This document shows, piece by piece, positions 24,001-36,448 of a stretch of 64,000 nt of DNA (positions are counted from its first letter, which is position 1; each line of letters opens with the position of its first letter). The DNA lies in the NCBI RefSeq assembly GCF_010093535.1, contig NW_022985163.1, positions 1,649,672-1,713,671 of the forward strand, written 5' to 3'. The DNA is from Lindgomyces ingoldianus. Its lineage: Eukaryota > Ascomycota > Dothideomycetes > Pleosporales > Lindgomycetaceae. A program made the position numbers and the translations under genes. The notes beneath the pieces are model-generated. The model made no database searches. It saw only the letters and a list, made by a program, of their open reading frames with translations, and had not been told where the DNA came from.

Positions 24001-27000
24001 CTTGTTAGAAGGTTGCTAGGGCGTTAGTTAGTCTAAATAGCATAATAAAAAGTTTATATAGTTCTCTAGGGGTTTAAAAGGCTGTTATCTATTTATGTTC
24101 TTTTTTAATTCTTATTTTATTAAATCTATCCTAGATATTAAACTTAGTAAAGTGTTTAGTTCCTTTAAGTTAGTTTATAATATCTTAGATAATTAGTAGG
24201 GGGTATTAATCTTTTATAGTATTATTATTTAGGGTTTAATAGTCTTAACATACCTGTACCTTACTATTCTTCTTTTTTATAAAGACTACTGCTAATGCTA
24301 CTAGGCTATTACTTTCTCTAATGTGTTCTTAAGCTAGCATCCTGTCTATGTATTCTTACAGGGCGTCTTTTTAGGCTTTTGTTAATAGCTGTAGTTTATG
24401 CGTTTTTAATTATAAGTTTAGCTTAAAATTAATAGCGTAGTCCTAGGGCTAATGTAGCAGCAGTTCTTCTAGGTCCTCTAGGGTTTTAAACATGTCTTTA
24501 TAATCTTAGTATTCTTTAGGTAGCTTAGTTGTTTCTTAGGTTATTTAGTAAATTCTAACCTAATTAAAGTCTTGTTCTTTCTTAAATTCTTTAAAAAAAA
24601 ATTTTCTAGTTCTTTTTTTATTAGGCAGACAGCCTAAGCTTCTAGTTTCTAGCAAGGGAACATTTTTAGTTTTTATAGGTTAGTTTTGTTAAAGTTCTTA
24701 TAAAATGCTAATTATACTGCTTCTTTATTATCCTAGTTAGATAAGGACATAGTCTACTAGTTAATTACTAAGTTATGCTTATAGAGCTAGTTATAACCTA
24801 ATATTGCCTAGTATTTACCTTCTAGTAGTAATATGTTAAAGGATATCTAGTCCTTTGTACCTTTAGCTTTAGTAATAAGTTTTTCTGTTTTAAGTTAGAT
24901 TTATCCTACTTTATATTCTATTAATAAGGCGTTAGCTAAAGATACTCTAAAAAGGTTTTTTTTTTTTTAAAAGAGTATGTTATTCTAGTTAACCTATCTT
25001 AAATTAATTACTATAAATGTGCATCTACTGTTAATTAGGGCAAGCCTCTCTTATTTCTAGCCTAGTTGTTTAAGGGTAATTTTAGTTATTAGGCTTTAGC
25101 CTAGTCCTTAGCCTACTGTAATAAGGACGCAGAGTTTATAGAGTGTTTCTTTATAATCTATTTTATTATTTTCTTTAACAGCTTTAGCTGCATCTTTGTA
25201 TTTTGCAGTTTAGTCTAGTTATATTTTATATTCTTAATGTCCTAGTATTATGCATTCTGTTACAGTGCATTAGGCGTTTTCTATCTTATAGTAATATAGC
25301 ATCTAGTTATTTTACTAATATGCCTTTTATTAGAAGTAATAGAACATGCACGTTGTTCTGTTATTGCATTCTGTCTATAGTTTTTGTTTATAGACTATAC
25401 AGTTCTTGCAATAGAGACAGTGTAGTGTTTTATAGGTAGACGTTATACCTGTTAATGTGTTAGTTTCTGTTACACTTTCCTGCGTTCTGTGTAGCCACTA
25501 GCTAGCTCTGTGCTTAGTTAGCTAGTGTTTAATGCAATACTTGTTACTGCATAGGTACTAGGTATAAAGACATTTCCTTAGGTTATTTTATACTAGTATT
25601 AGCTAAACCTGTGTCTATTTAGAGTATTCTTTAGTTCTAATAATTTGTAATAAGTAACTCTAGTAAGTACATTAGAACTTGTTATGTTACCTACTTTTAC
25701 AGAGAATGTAGTATTCTTTGTCCTGTTAGGTTTCTAAGTCTTTGCAGGTAATAGCTAATATAAGGGGAAGCGTGTTAGCTTGTTCTTAACATAGTTTAGG
25801 TGTTATTAGTAGCGTACACTACTAGTTAAGACCTTCTTCTTTATTAAGAATTTTCTTAAACATTTTCTATTATTCTTCTTTATTTATAACTATGTAATGT
25901 GTTTTAGCAATTTCTTTTAGTATATTGTAAGTTTTAACATTATTATTAATATATACTTTATACATTAATTTTTTGCAGTCCTTTAAATAATGTGTGTTGC
26001 TACATTTCTAGTAGTCTTTATAAGTAAATTAATATCTTAGCTCTTAAGCAGAGATTTCTGTTATTAGTTGTTCTAAAGAAAACTTTTCTTTCCCTTCTCT
26101 AATGTTTGCAATGTATGTTGCAGCTTAGGTATAGCCTTACTATTCTTTATAGGTGGCAGCTTGTTCTAGTGCCCTAAAGACTTTATTAGTGTCTTATACC
26201 TTAACTTTCTAGTATTCTATTAGGCACTCTTTAGATTTGTGATTGTCTCTGCATTACTAGTAGAGGCGTTTATCTAGCTAGTCTAGAATCTCCTGTTCTG
26301 TTAGGCCTTATTCTATATGCATTACTTTTATAGTTAATCTGCTATCTTTATTCTTTAGTTATTTAGAGTCTAGGCATTTCTAATAAAAGTAACCTACTTT
26401 TTTATAGTTAAAGCATGCTTTTTTTTAAGCTATTTCTTCTATTCTTTGTTTAGGGGTAGCCTTACACCTTTAGAGGTATTGCTTTTTTTTTTAGAGAAGC
26501 TACATGTATGTTTAGCGTAACTAAGGTCTATAGGTTTACTATTAATTTATAGAGTTTCCTTCTTTTTTTAGAACTAGTTAGGTTTTCTAGTTATCTAGCT
26601 TTTTTCTTTTTTACTACATTGTTTAGCATGTCTTTTATTATATGTAAGTGCTTTTTTAACGTAATCCTTAAAGCTCTTAGGCTTCCCTATATAAGTAAAT
26701 TTGTCTTTAATGTTGTCTAAAAGCCCTTTATAGAACATTTATCTTATAGCTTTCTTGTCTGTCTATCTGCAAATAGCTAGCAGTTCTCTAAAGTAAGCTG
26801 CATATTGTTATACAGAGCTGTTGCCCTGTTAGAGAGCGTTTATCTTATTAACTACTTATTTTTCTTTATTAACTAGCTTATAGATTATAGTTAGAGCTGC
26901 TTTAAATAAATTAATGTTATTAAAGATTTTCTATGTTTCTAGTAGTAAAGGTTTACTATTAGTTTTGTAGTTTATCTAGTTATTAGTGTGTAGTTAGAAC

Positions 27001-27444
27001 TAGATAGCAGGTAATCTTTCTAAGTGTAGGCCTATTTATAAAATTATTTCTTTGTCTGTTCTAAAAGCGCCTTTGTTATATTGCATGTAAAGGTAGCATC
27101 TAGTAAAGAAAGGTTTTAGATCCTTAGCAGAACTGTTAAATGCCTTAAAAAGGGCTAGGCGTAGAGTCTTTTTTAACTTAATACTAGTTTTTTTTAAGTA
27201 ATATTTCTAAGGTTAGCTACTTCTAGCTATAAGGCTTAAATCTAATAAATGTTTAAAGGTCCTTACTATGCTTAAAGCTAGAGGTGCTGTTTAAGCTGTT
27301 TAAGCTTGTTTTAGAGGTAAAGTATTTACTAATTCTGTGCTTCTTTAGTTGCTATAAGGGTCTAGCTAGTGCCAGCAGCTAAAGCGCCTGTTATGCTGAT
27401 ATCTAAGGTGGTAGTAGCTATACTTTACAGGTGGTGGTGATTAC

Positions 27445-28049
27445 TGTTATAATCCTTACTCTAGTAAAATAGTATTTTTAGGAGTACATTAGCCTATAGT
27501 AATGTGTTAGCAGAGAAGAGAGGACTTAGCTTAATTAGGTGTACAGTCTGTTAAGCAGAGTGTAGGATAGAAGAAAAGAGAGTAGGCAGGCTTGTAGTTT
27601 AACCTAGCAGCTGTATAAGAAGCTAGTAAACCTAATCTATAGGGATAAGAATAGAGGTATATATAGTGCAAGATATACAAGGCAGCAGTGTTCTTTTTAG
27701 AAAGGTATTACAGCTTTTTAGTTTAGTTAGGTAAAGACTAATTAATAAACTAAACAGTAATCACAACCTTCTAACTATAGTTGTGATTAAGACTATATAC
27801 ATAGGTTTGCATGCTTTGCATGCCTGCATGCTAGTTCTAAAACTACCTGCATAGCCTGCAAGCCTGCAAGCCTGTATGTCTTATTGGATGATGCACTCGG
27901 CAAGGCTTTTCTCTAAAAGCCGGAGCCATTCCTCATCCGTCCTGTCACGTGATTCGCTTAGCGCGGGGCTAAGTGTCTTCCATCCGACGTCGTTCGGGCT
28001 GTGTAGGACAGCCAGTTGGTTCATTACGGTCTGACTGTTGGCTGTAACA
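27445..28049 (-). repeat. Right LTR of beta copy B
   Basis: 605 bp. The inner part is RIP-mutated (TACTCTAGTAAAATAG). The outermost ~170 bp (from about 27880) are GC-normal, for example GCGCGGGGCTAAG and CATCCGACGTCG. Confidence 0.85.
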
Positions 28050-28054
28050 TTTTG

Positions 28055-29518
28055 TTACTCTTTTAGTTCTTTTCTTATTACTGCTAGAGCTAGAGGCAGT
28101 GTGTCTGCTTATTTGTTTAATAGAGTAGAGGTCTAAAGAGGTGTTTAGAGCTAATTAAAACTTTTTTTTTTTGCTAGTATTTTTCTAAAGAACTTTTGTT
28201 ATTCTTTTTTGTTTAGTATATTATAGTAGACTATAGCAATCCTTCTTATAACTTTATAAGTGTTATAGTTGTTATCTAGAATTACTTTATAAAGTCCTGT
28301 TCTATAAAAATTATAGTTATAAAATTCGTTACATTTTTAGCAGATTTTTTACTTAAATTATTATTTAAGCTTTTTTAGTAAGACGCTTATTCTTTCTTAT
28401 TAGATAAAGTACTGTTCTTTACTTTTTTTACATTTTTAACATAGTTAGCTACTTATGTTAGATTCTACTATCTCTTAAAGACTGTAGCTTGTTTAATAGC
28501 CCTAGAGATACTGTTTCTCTTTTAGACCTCTACCTTCTAGTAGTCTACTAAATAGTTAGAGGATTTATAATTAGCTCTACATCTGTAGCAAAGTTATTTA
28601 TTTAGCCTGTTATAGAGTTCCTCTATTATTAGGCCTCTATTAGCGTACATAGCTTTTATAGCTAACTTATTATCTTTATTTTTTAGTTTTTTAAAGTCTA
28701 GGCAGTTTTACTAAAAATAGCCTACTTTTTTATAGTAAAGGTATGCTTTCTTTTTAAGCTATTTTTTTTATTCCTTATTTAAAGGCAGCTTTACGCCTTT
28801 AAAGAAACTACTCTTTTTCTTAGAAAAGCTATGTGTATGTTTAGTATAGCTAAGATCTATAGGCTTACTATTAAACCTTAGAGTCTCTCTTTTCTTCTAG
28901 AACTATTTAAGTTTTAAAGTTATAACACCTACTTTTTTTTCTCTATGCTGCTTAGCATGTCTTTTATTATAAGTAAGTGCTTTTTTAATATATTTCTTAA
29001 AGCTTTTAAGTTTTCTAGTATAAGTAAATTTATTTTTAATTAGTTTTAAAAGCTTATTATAAAACATCTGTTTTATTACTTTCTAATCTGTCTATCTATA
29101 GATAGCTAGTTACTCTCTAAAGTAAGCTATATAGTGCTAGACAGTGCTTTTTTTATTATAAAAAGTTTATTTTCTTAACTACTTACTTTTCTTAATTAAC
29201 TAGCTTATAGATTATAGTTAGAGCTAATTTAAAAAAGTTAATGTCTTTAAAGATTTTTTATATTTCTAATAGTAAAAGTTCTTTATTTATGTAGTAGTTT
29301 ATCTAATTATCTGTGTAGGGTTAGAACTACATAGCAGGTAATTCTTCTAAGTGTAGGCCTATTTATAAAATTATTTTTTTATTTGTTTTAAAAGCGCCTT
29401 TATTATATTACATGTAGAGGTAGCACTTTATAAAAAAGAGTTTTAAGTTTTTAGCTAAGCTATTAAATGCCTTAAAAAAGGCTAAGCATAAAGTCTTTTT
29501 TAACTTAATACTAGTTTT
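28055..29518 (-). repeat. Beta copy A, last internal piece
   Basis: Collinear with about 25720-27190 of copy B, with RIP differences. It ends abruptly where epsilon-type sequence starts near 29519, so the second LTR of copy A is missing. Confidence 0.65.
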
Positions 29519-32500
29519 AGCTAAAATTGCTAATTTTTTACACACTAAGCATAATTTAAGCTATATTAGCATAAACTAGTTTAGTATGTTTATAAAGTAT
29601 TATTTTAAGCTTAAAGTAAAGTTTTAAGTGTAAGTATAGTTAATAAATATTTAGCTTATAATAAAGCTTATTTTACTAAAGTTATATATATTATTATTTT
29701 AAATACTATACTTAGCTTTAATATTTTTTATAAGGCTAAACTTACTTTAAATTACATTAAGACTCTTATAAAAAGCTTTTATATAGTTATACTACACTTA
29801 AATGTTACTTTAAGCTTTAGATAACACTTTCTAAACATACTAAGTGTTGAATAGACTCTCTGCTAGCTAGCACTTAGTGTTAGCAAATGCGTACAAGACA
29901 GAGAGGGTTGCACAGTGTAAACATTACATAAAAGTGTTAGGTAACTAGTGTTAATTACTTTTTATTTTTCCTTTATATAAAGAAAAAGGGGGATATCTAG
30001 ATATTTGCGCACAGAGGTTTACGCATAAGCATTATGTAACATAGATACGTGATTCTGCTTGTGCGTGATTGCTTGTATCTAGGCCGCAACACTGCTGCTG
30101 TGTACAGACACTAGCAACTTTTCTTTTTATCTAAAAAGTTACCTTTTATATGTGTTACTTTTTTTCTGTCTGTATAAGTCTATCTAATTACATTTTACCT
30201 TTACTTTACCTTATTTATTAAGACTTGCCTTAGTAATGCTATGTGTTAAAATAAGCTAGTTATGCTATATAAATAGCTTTTTTTTTCTTTATTCTTTACT
30301 TTTTAAGCTTTACTGTATAATCCCCTAGCTCTTTTCTCTTTTTATACAGTGCTAATAGTAACAGATCCTTATAATAAGAAAAATAAGTGTGTATAATATA
30401 AAAAAAATAAAAAATAAAAAAAAATAAAAAAATAGGTCTTATATATAGGTGTTATTAGTCTAGTTAGTCTAAGGCATCTTTACGCACAAGATCTAGCTAG
30501 TCTACAGATGCTTCTATCTAGATAGAGAGGTAGTTAGTTAAGACTAATAATTAAAAAGCTTAGTTTAGTGTTTTTTTTATATATATATTTACTAAGTTAT
30601 TTTTACTATTAATTTACTTTATTTTAGTAATTTTCTTTTTCTTATATAATTTATAAAGTAATATAATGTTAATTATAAGTTACTTTTTACTAGTAGTGCC
30701 TAGCTTAATAAGGTAATTATATAAAAACTTTAAATTTATATAAATTACTACTAAAATTAGTAGTAGTTTAAGTATTTATATAATTTACTATAAAGTTATA
30801 CTAAAAGTAATTATATTATTAAACTTTTTAACTATTTTATATAGTTTACTAGTAAGAACACTCTTAGTTACTCTTTTACACTTAGTAGAATTCTAGTGTA
30901 TAATGTTACCTAGTATTTTAAAGTAGTTACTTTACTTTATATAGTTTTTATTACTTAATATAATTAAAAATCTTAGCTATAAGCTAAAGTTTTTATTATT
31001 AGTAAATAATTTATTTATAAAAATAAACAGCTTTACATAATTAAGCTATAATAGTAAAAAAGTAAGACTACACTTACTATTATTTATCTACTATTAGATT
31101 TATGCATTAAGTATGTTAATGTTATTATATAAAAAGTCTATAGTTTGTGCAGTAATAAATAAGTTAAATGCTGCCTTTAGTTAACATATAGATATAATAT
31201 ATACCCTTTTTACATATTACTTAATATATTATTATGCAGCATCTTTATTTTTTAAGTTAATTATATAAAAGTAGCTTACTTATCTTTTTTAAGTAAAAAC
31301 TATTATGTTATATATAAGTTTAATCTTTTTACTATTAAACTTAATAAGCTGCTTTTTTACTAAAATAGTTTTACTTTTTATATAAAACTTTACTTTTTAT
31401 AGTTTTTTTTTTTTTTTATATAAAATTTTTTATTATAATGCTTAAAGTGTTGTCTATTTATAAGCTAGTAATACTAAAAGTGTGCTCTTCTTTATTAGTA
31501 ATTAAAAGGTAAGAGTTGTATAAAAAAATATACATGCGTAGCTTTTTTTTATAGTAGTTATAATATGTCTTAAACTAATACAGTTCTAATTTAGTAGCTT
31601 TATATAAAAGTTATATAATCTAGAGTATTATATTTAGTAGAAAGCTCTAGCGCATCTTCTTTAGTAGCTTTGTGTACAGCATGCGCATAAGCTTATTTAT
31701 TAATTAAATGTATACTTATATAATATTACATAGTTTAAAATGCATTTTGTATATAGCTTTTAGACTTACTTTTATAGCTAAAAGTAGTCTTTAGCTTATT
31801 TTTTAAATAGTTAGTAACTAGGTAAAGATTTCTTTTTTTTTTATTTAAGTAGCTAGTAAACACTAAGCAGAATTTCTTATATAGTTAAGTTATTTTGCCT
31901 TTTACTTTTTATATAAAGTAAAGGTTAAAAATCTAACTTTTATACTTTATTAAGTTATATGCTATAACCTTAAAAGTGCTATTAGTAATTAGAGTGTTTA
32001 TTTTTATATAGTCTAATTTTTTAAATAGTTTTCTAAGTATAGTAATTACACTATCTATATAAAGCTTAATAAATAAAGCCTAATTATTTTTTTTTTTAGG
32101 TTAGAAATACCTAGTCTAGACTTTATATAGGTTTTTTTTACTTTTTACTTCTTCTAGTATCTATATCTTTCTTTTACACTAGTGCAGCATTACTATTCTA
32201 AGGGGCTTAGTTTGTAGTAGGCTTTAGTTTTACTTTTATAATATTTTTATAAAGCTATCTTTTTTTTTTTTTCTTTAGAGGATCTTTTTATATAGGGATT
32301 AGTTTATCTAGGTTATTTATTATAAGTAAGTTATTTTTTTTTATAGTATAGTTTAACTTATATATATTAAAGCTTTAGTAAGCTATTTTTTTTTAATAAT
32401 AACATCTCTTTCTTTAATACTTTTAATCTTATATAGGCTAGTCTAGCTTTTTTTTTCTTTTTATGCTATAATCTTTAAGCTAAGAGAGAAGTTAAGAACT

Positions 32501-35500
32501 TTATATATTATAAAGCTATTATAAGTATTAATTATATAATTAATGTTTACTTTTATATAGTTTTTTTAAAGTATCTTTATTACTTTTTATATAGTGCTTA
32601 CTTATGTAATAATGTCTAGTAATAGTAGAGAGTCTAAGTTAATTCTTAAGTATGCTCTAAAAACTAGCAGTGTAAGTACTAGACTATATAAGCTAGCTAT
32701 GTTATTTAGAGCCTTAACTGCTATCTACAGAATAGCCTTATTATCTATACAGTTACCTAGCTTAGTCTTTAGGATGTTAAACACTTATTAAAAAGGTGTG
32801 TGTACATGCTTAACTTTTCTAACTGCTTAATGTGCTTTTATAGGCATCTGCTTACATATAGCTTCTATAATTTTTGCATAGGCTTAAAAATCTTTTAAAG
32901 CAAAGTTTATACTAAAGTTATGCATAATATAGTCTAAAAGTCTTTAATAAGTGTTAATCTAGCATTTATATAGTACATCCTAGGTATCTTGTGTAGACAT
33001 AGATTTTAGGAATGTAGCAGCCTAAAATAATATGTCTATATTAATAATATATAAGACATCTTTATTATTAATTTATATAACATTAATAATAACTTTATAG
33101 TTAAAGTAAGTGTTATTTTTAATTATAAACTTAAATCTTTATAAAGCCTAGTTATATAATTAGTAGAAGTAGTAGAACTTCTTAATCTCTTCTAGTACTA
33201 CAGCATTAATGTTGTAGCTAGCGCTAGTTAGCATCTTCTAGAGTCTCTTTATACAAGAGTGTCTAAATTAGTAGTAGAGGTAGTAAAGTTTTAATTTAGT
33301 AAAGAAAAACATAAATTCTTCTTTACTAATATTAAAAAAAAAGTGTTTTTATTTTTATATAATAAAAATAGTAGTTTTGTCTTTACATATAATAATATTT
33401 AAAATATTATTAAAGTACACACTTATTTAGTCTATGTCTACTAGAGATAGTAGGAACAGTGTTAGAGTCTCTAAAATGTAATATGTTATGTTACTAACTA
33501 GGTTAGTAATTTATATAGTACTAATTAATTTTATTAATTTTTATTTTTTAAAGCTAATACTTTTCTTTCTTAGTGTCTAGTCTACTTTTATATAAGGGAA
33601 TTCTTATAAGTATGCTTTAAATTATAACTTCTTTATAGTAGAGATTCTTACTATGCTAGTATTCTATAGTTTACCTTAGTATACTATATAGTATTAATCT
33701 TTAAGAATAAACTATTCTATGTATTTTTTAGGTTCTAGGCTATAGATGTTCTCTGCAGTTATATAGTAAAGAAATATAGCATTAGTAAGGTAGTTAATAA
33801 TTTTTTTACTTTTCTTTTTATCTAAGTTATTATTATTATATAACTTTTTTTTTTTTACTTTAGTTTGCTTTTAAACTTTTAAATGTATATATTTACCTTT
33901 TTATATGTTAGTGTCTTATTATAAAATCTTTTATATAAAAAAATATATTAGTGTTTTACATAGAATTAATTTATATAAAAATAATTTATTAACTAACATT
34001 TTTTTTTATAATAAATAAAGTATTACTTTAATTATGTAGAGAACTATAGTCTAAATAATCTTTTATATTCTCTTAAGCTTCTTCTATGTTATTAATAGCT
34101 ATGTGTACATAGTAAGCTATATTGCCTATTAGTATAGTATATGTTTTAGGATTTATTTATAAATGTATTATTTTATTAATTAATTATAACTTAAAGTGCT
34201 AAATAGAGGTTACTGTATAGTGCTTTATATATAAGCTTAATTAAGAACATTACTTATTTAAGTTTAAGTTACCCTTAGCATACTTATATAATAGCAGTGT
34301 AAAGCAGTATTTTGCTTTAAAATTATAGACTAAAAGCTTTTTATATAAAAGTAAATTTATTAATTATAGCTTTAAAAGCTTTATATAAAGTTTTTATAAA
34401 GTTTTTTTACTTACTTTATATAAAGCTTATTATTATCTAATTTATTTAATACTAGTTATAGTTTATGTTAGTATTAAAGTAATTACTAAGCTACTTATAT
34501 AGTAACTTCTATAATTATTCTAGACTAATATTATAAAGGTAGAACATGTGTGCACGCTCTTTAAAAATATTAAAAAAGATGCTTGTATATAATGCTTTAA
34601 AGATAGTAAAGTGTTAGTAAAGCTTAATAAATACTATAGCCTTATTAGCTAGAATATTATATAGTTACTTTATATAGTTATTTTTCTTTTTCTATGCCTT
34701 TTAGAATTATATAACCTTTTTAGGTGTAAAGTTCTCTACTGTAATATCTTATGTAGGTAGAAGTTAGTATAGATTATACAGTAATTAAATTATATATAGT
34801 AGGTACAAGCTTTAGAGAATCACATGCAGAGCTGTAGCTATAGGAATATGTAGCTGCCTAGTTATGCTCTTGTACAGTAAGCTATTACAAGGTAGTTATA
34901 CTAATTATAAAAGAAGTATTAGGTCTATAAGTAATTTATATAAAAACATTCTCTATTATATTAAGACTAGTAATAGTAGTAATAGTTTTATATAATGTTT
35001 TAGTAAGATAGTAAACATGTGTTCTTTTTTTATAAGTCTATATAGTGTAGTAGCCTTTATTATGTCTTTTTTAAAGCTAATGCTCTTATTCTATAAGGTA
35101 GTAATTAGTTTTTATAAAAATAGTTAGCTAAAATTTTTAAAGTGTATAAGCTTTTACTTTATAAAGTTATTTTAAAAGTTTTTAAGCATATATACATCTA
35201 TTATGCTTAACACGCAGAGTTTTATAATTAAGTTAGCTATGTATAAATTAAGCTTTTTTTTAAGTGTGTTATTTAATAGTTTAATTTTATTTACTTAATT
35301 TTTAATATTTATTTACTTTACTAGAGTCTTTACTAAGATGCCTATAAAAGGTATATATTAGTTATATGTTAATATGTTATGTTAGCTAGTTATAGATAGA
35401 GCTAGTGTTGCTTGTTGCTCTATAGTAGTTAATTATATGTTGTTGCGCGCTGTCTTACTTCTTGTTATACACTGCCTCTAAACAGCCTTATGCAAAAAAA

Positions 35501-36448
35501 TAAAACAGACCTTTTAGCGTTAAATAAGCACTACTATTTATATAATACTTTTAAATAGTATTATATAAACAAGTTTTTTACTTTTACTTAAGTAACTAAA
35601 TAGAGATTTATAGCTACTTATATATAAATTAAACTTTATTTTTACTCTTACTAATTTATAGTTAAAGTAGTAAAGAAAAGAATTCTTTTTATATATAAAC
35701 TTTTAAATAAAAAAGTATAAAAAGAGCTTTCTTTTTTATAGTATTTAAACTCCTAATTAGTGTTAAATAAACTCTCTACTAGCTAGCACTTAGTGTTAGC
35801 AAATGTGTATAAGATAGAGAGAGTTGCATAGTGTAAACATTGTATAGGGGTGTTAGGTAACTAGTGTTAATTACTTCTTGTTTTTCCTCTGTACAGAGGA
35901 AAAGGGGGATATCTAGATGTTCGCGCACAGAGGTTCGCGCACGAGCATCATGTGACATAGATACGTGATCCTGCTCGTGCGTGATCGCTTGTATCCAGGC
36001 CGCGACGCTGCTGCTGCGTACGGACACTAAGCTAGTTTATGCTAATATAGCTTAGATTATACTTAGTGTGTAAAGAATTAGCTATATTAGCTATAAATGC
36101 TATTTAAAAGAAAATTTTTTATATAGATAGCTTAAGTATAGTCTTAATAATTACCTTTTTTTATTATTACTTAGCCTTTATAAGTTAGCTATAAAATTAG
36201 CTTATAAAAGTTATTTAGTGCTATAGTTATTTATTATTTTTTAAAAAACTTTATACATAGCTATAGTATATTTTTTTAAAAGTTTTATATTTTATTTAAA
36301 AGCTTAAAGTGTAAGCTATATCTAACATTTTTTTAGTATATTTAAGTAGTGTTATTAGAAATGCATTAGTGTAAAAAAAGTAGTTTAGTAAGGTTTTAGC
36401 AAAAGTAAGCAACTTAGGTGTGTAAGTAACTTACCTGTGAAGTATGTT
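29519..36448. mobile_element. Truncated foldback element epsilon, split by alpha copy 2
   Basis: 29519-29844 and 36027-36448 together follow the 19317-20421 palindrome from inside its left arm to its right terminus (CCTGTGAAGTATGTT). Alpha copy 2 sits between them with the 5-bp duplication CTAAG (29840-29844 and 36027-36031). The left terminus is missing. Confidence 0.7.
29845..36026 (-). mobile_element. LTR retrotransposon alpha, copy 2 (inverted, 6.2 kb)
   Basis: Reverse complement of alpha copy 1 over its full length, bounded by LTRs (29845-~30115 and ~35761-36026) and the target duplication CTAAG. Like copy 1 it is extremely AT-rich and coding-dead. The frame at 32594-32791 and the LTR frame at 35779-36027 are chance openings. 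The inverted pair is separated by about 12 kb holding beta B and pieces of beta A. Confidence 0.88.

Larger units (their letters stand above)
20463..28049 (-). mobile_element. Ty3/Gypsy retrotransposon beta, copy B (complete ends, 7.6 kb)
   Basis: Two 605-bp LTRs (20463-21067 and 27445-28049) start TGTTA and end TAACA, with the target duplication TTTTG at 20458-20462 and 28050-28054. It coded on the minus strand, so the right LTR is the 5' LTR. Near 23880-24000 the minus strand reads YLDIFVLMYLDNVLIYTKKD, the Gypsy reverse-transcriptase YLDD box with RIP damage. It is inserted into beta copy A, that is, into its own family. No intact frame remains; the frames at 21192-21401 and 25203-25439 are relics on the non-coding strand. 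Confidence 0.88.
8004..29518 (-). mobile_element. Ty3/Gypsy retrotransposon beta, copy A (mosaic, nested insertions)
   Basis: A Gypsy element coding on the minus strand, now split by younger insertions. Its pieces are 8004-8047, 8374-11044, 11412-11574, 17758-19316, 20422-20462 and 28055-29518. Each piece continues collinearly along intact copy B (20463-28049). The minus-strand reading near 18170-18290 gives FVLVYLDNILIYIKRDKLDY, the YLDD box of Gypsy reverse transcriptase with Asp changed to Asn by a G-to-A mutation. The left LTR is 8004-8942 including the gamma insertion. The far LTR is absent: the sequence stops where an epsilon fragment begins near 29519. It is heavily RIP-mutated and carries no intact protein. 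Confidence 0.8.

Noticed and set aside
25203..25439. Plus-strand frame of 78 codons
   Set aside because: On the non-coding strand of Gypsy copy B.
35779..36027. Minus-strand frame of 82 codons
   Set aside because: Entirely within the outer LTR of alpha copy 2; stays open only because that end escaped RIP.
8004..36448. CRISPR array, tRNA or rRNA genes in the AT-rich block
   Set aside because: Looked for spaced short repeats and cloverleaf-like segments; all repeats found are explained by LTRs, inverted repeats and microsatellites.
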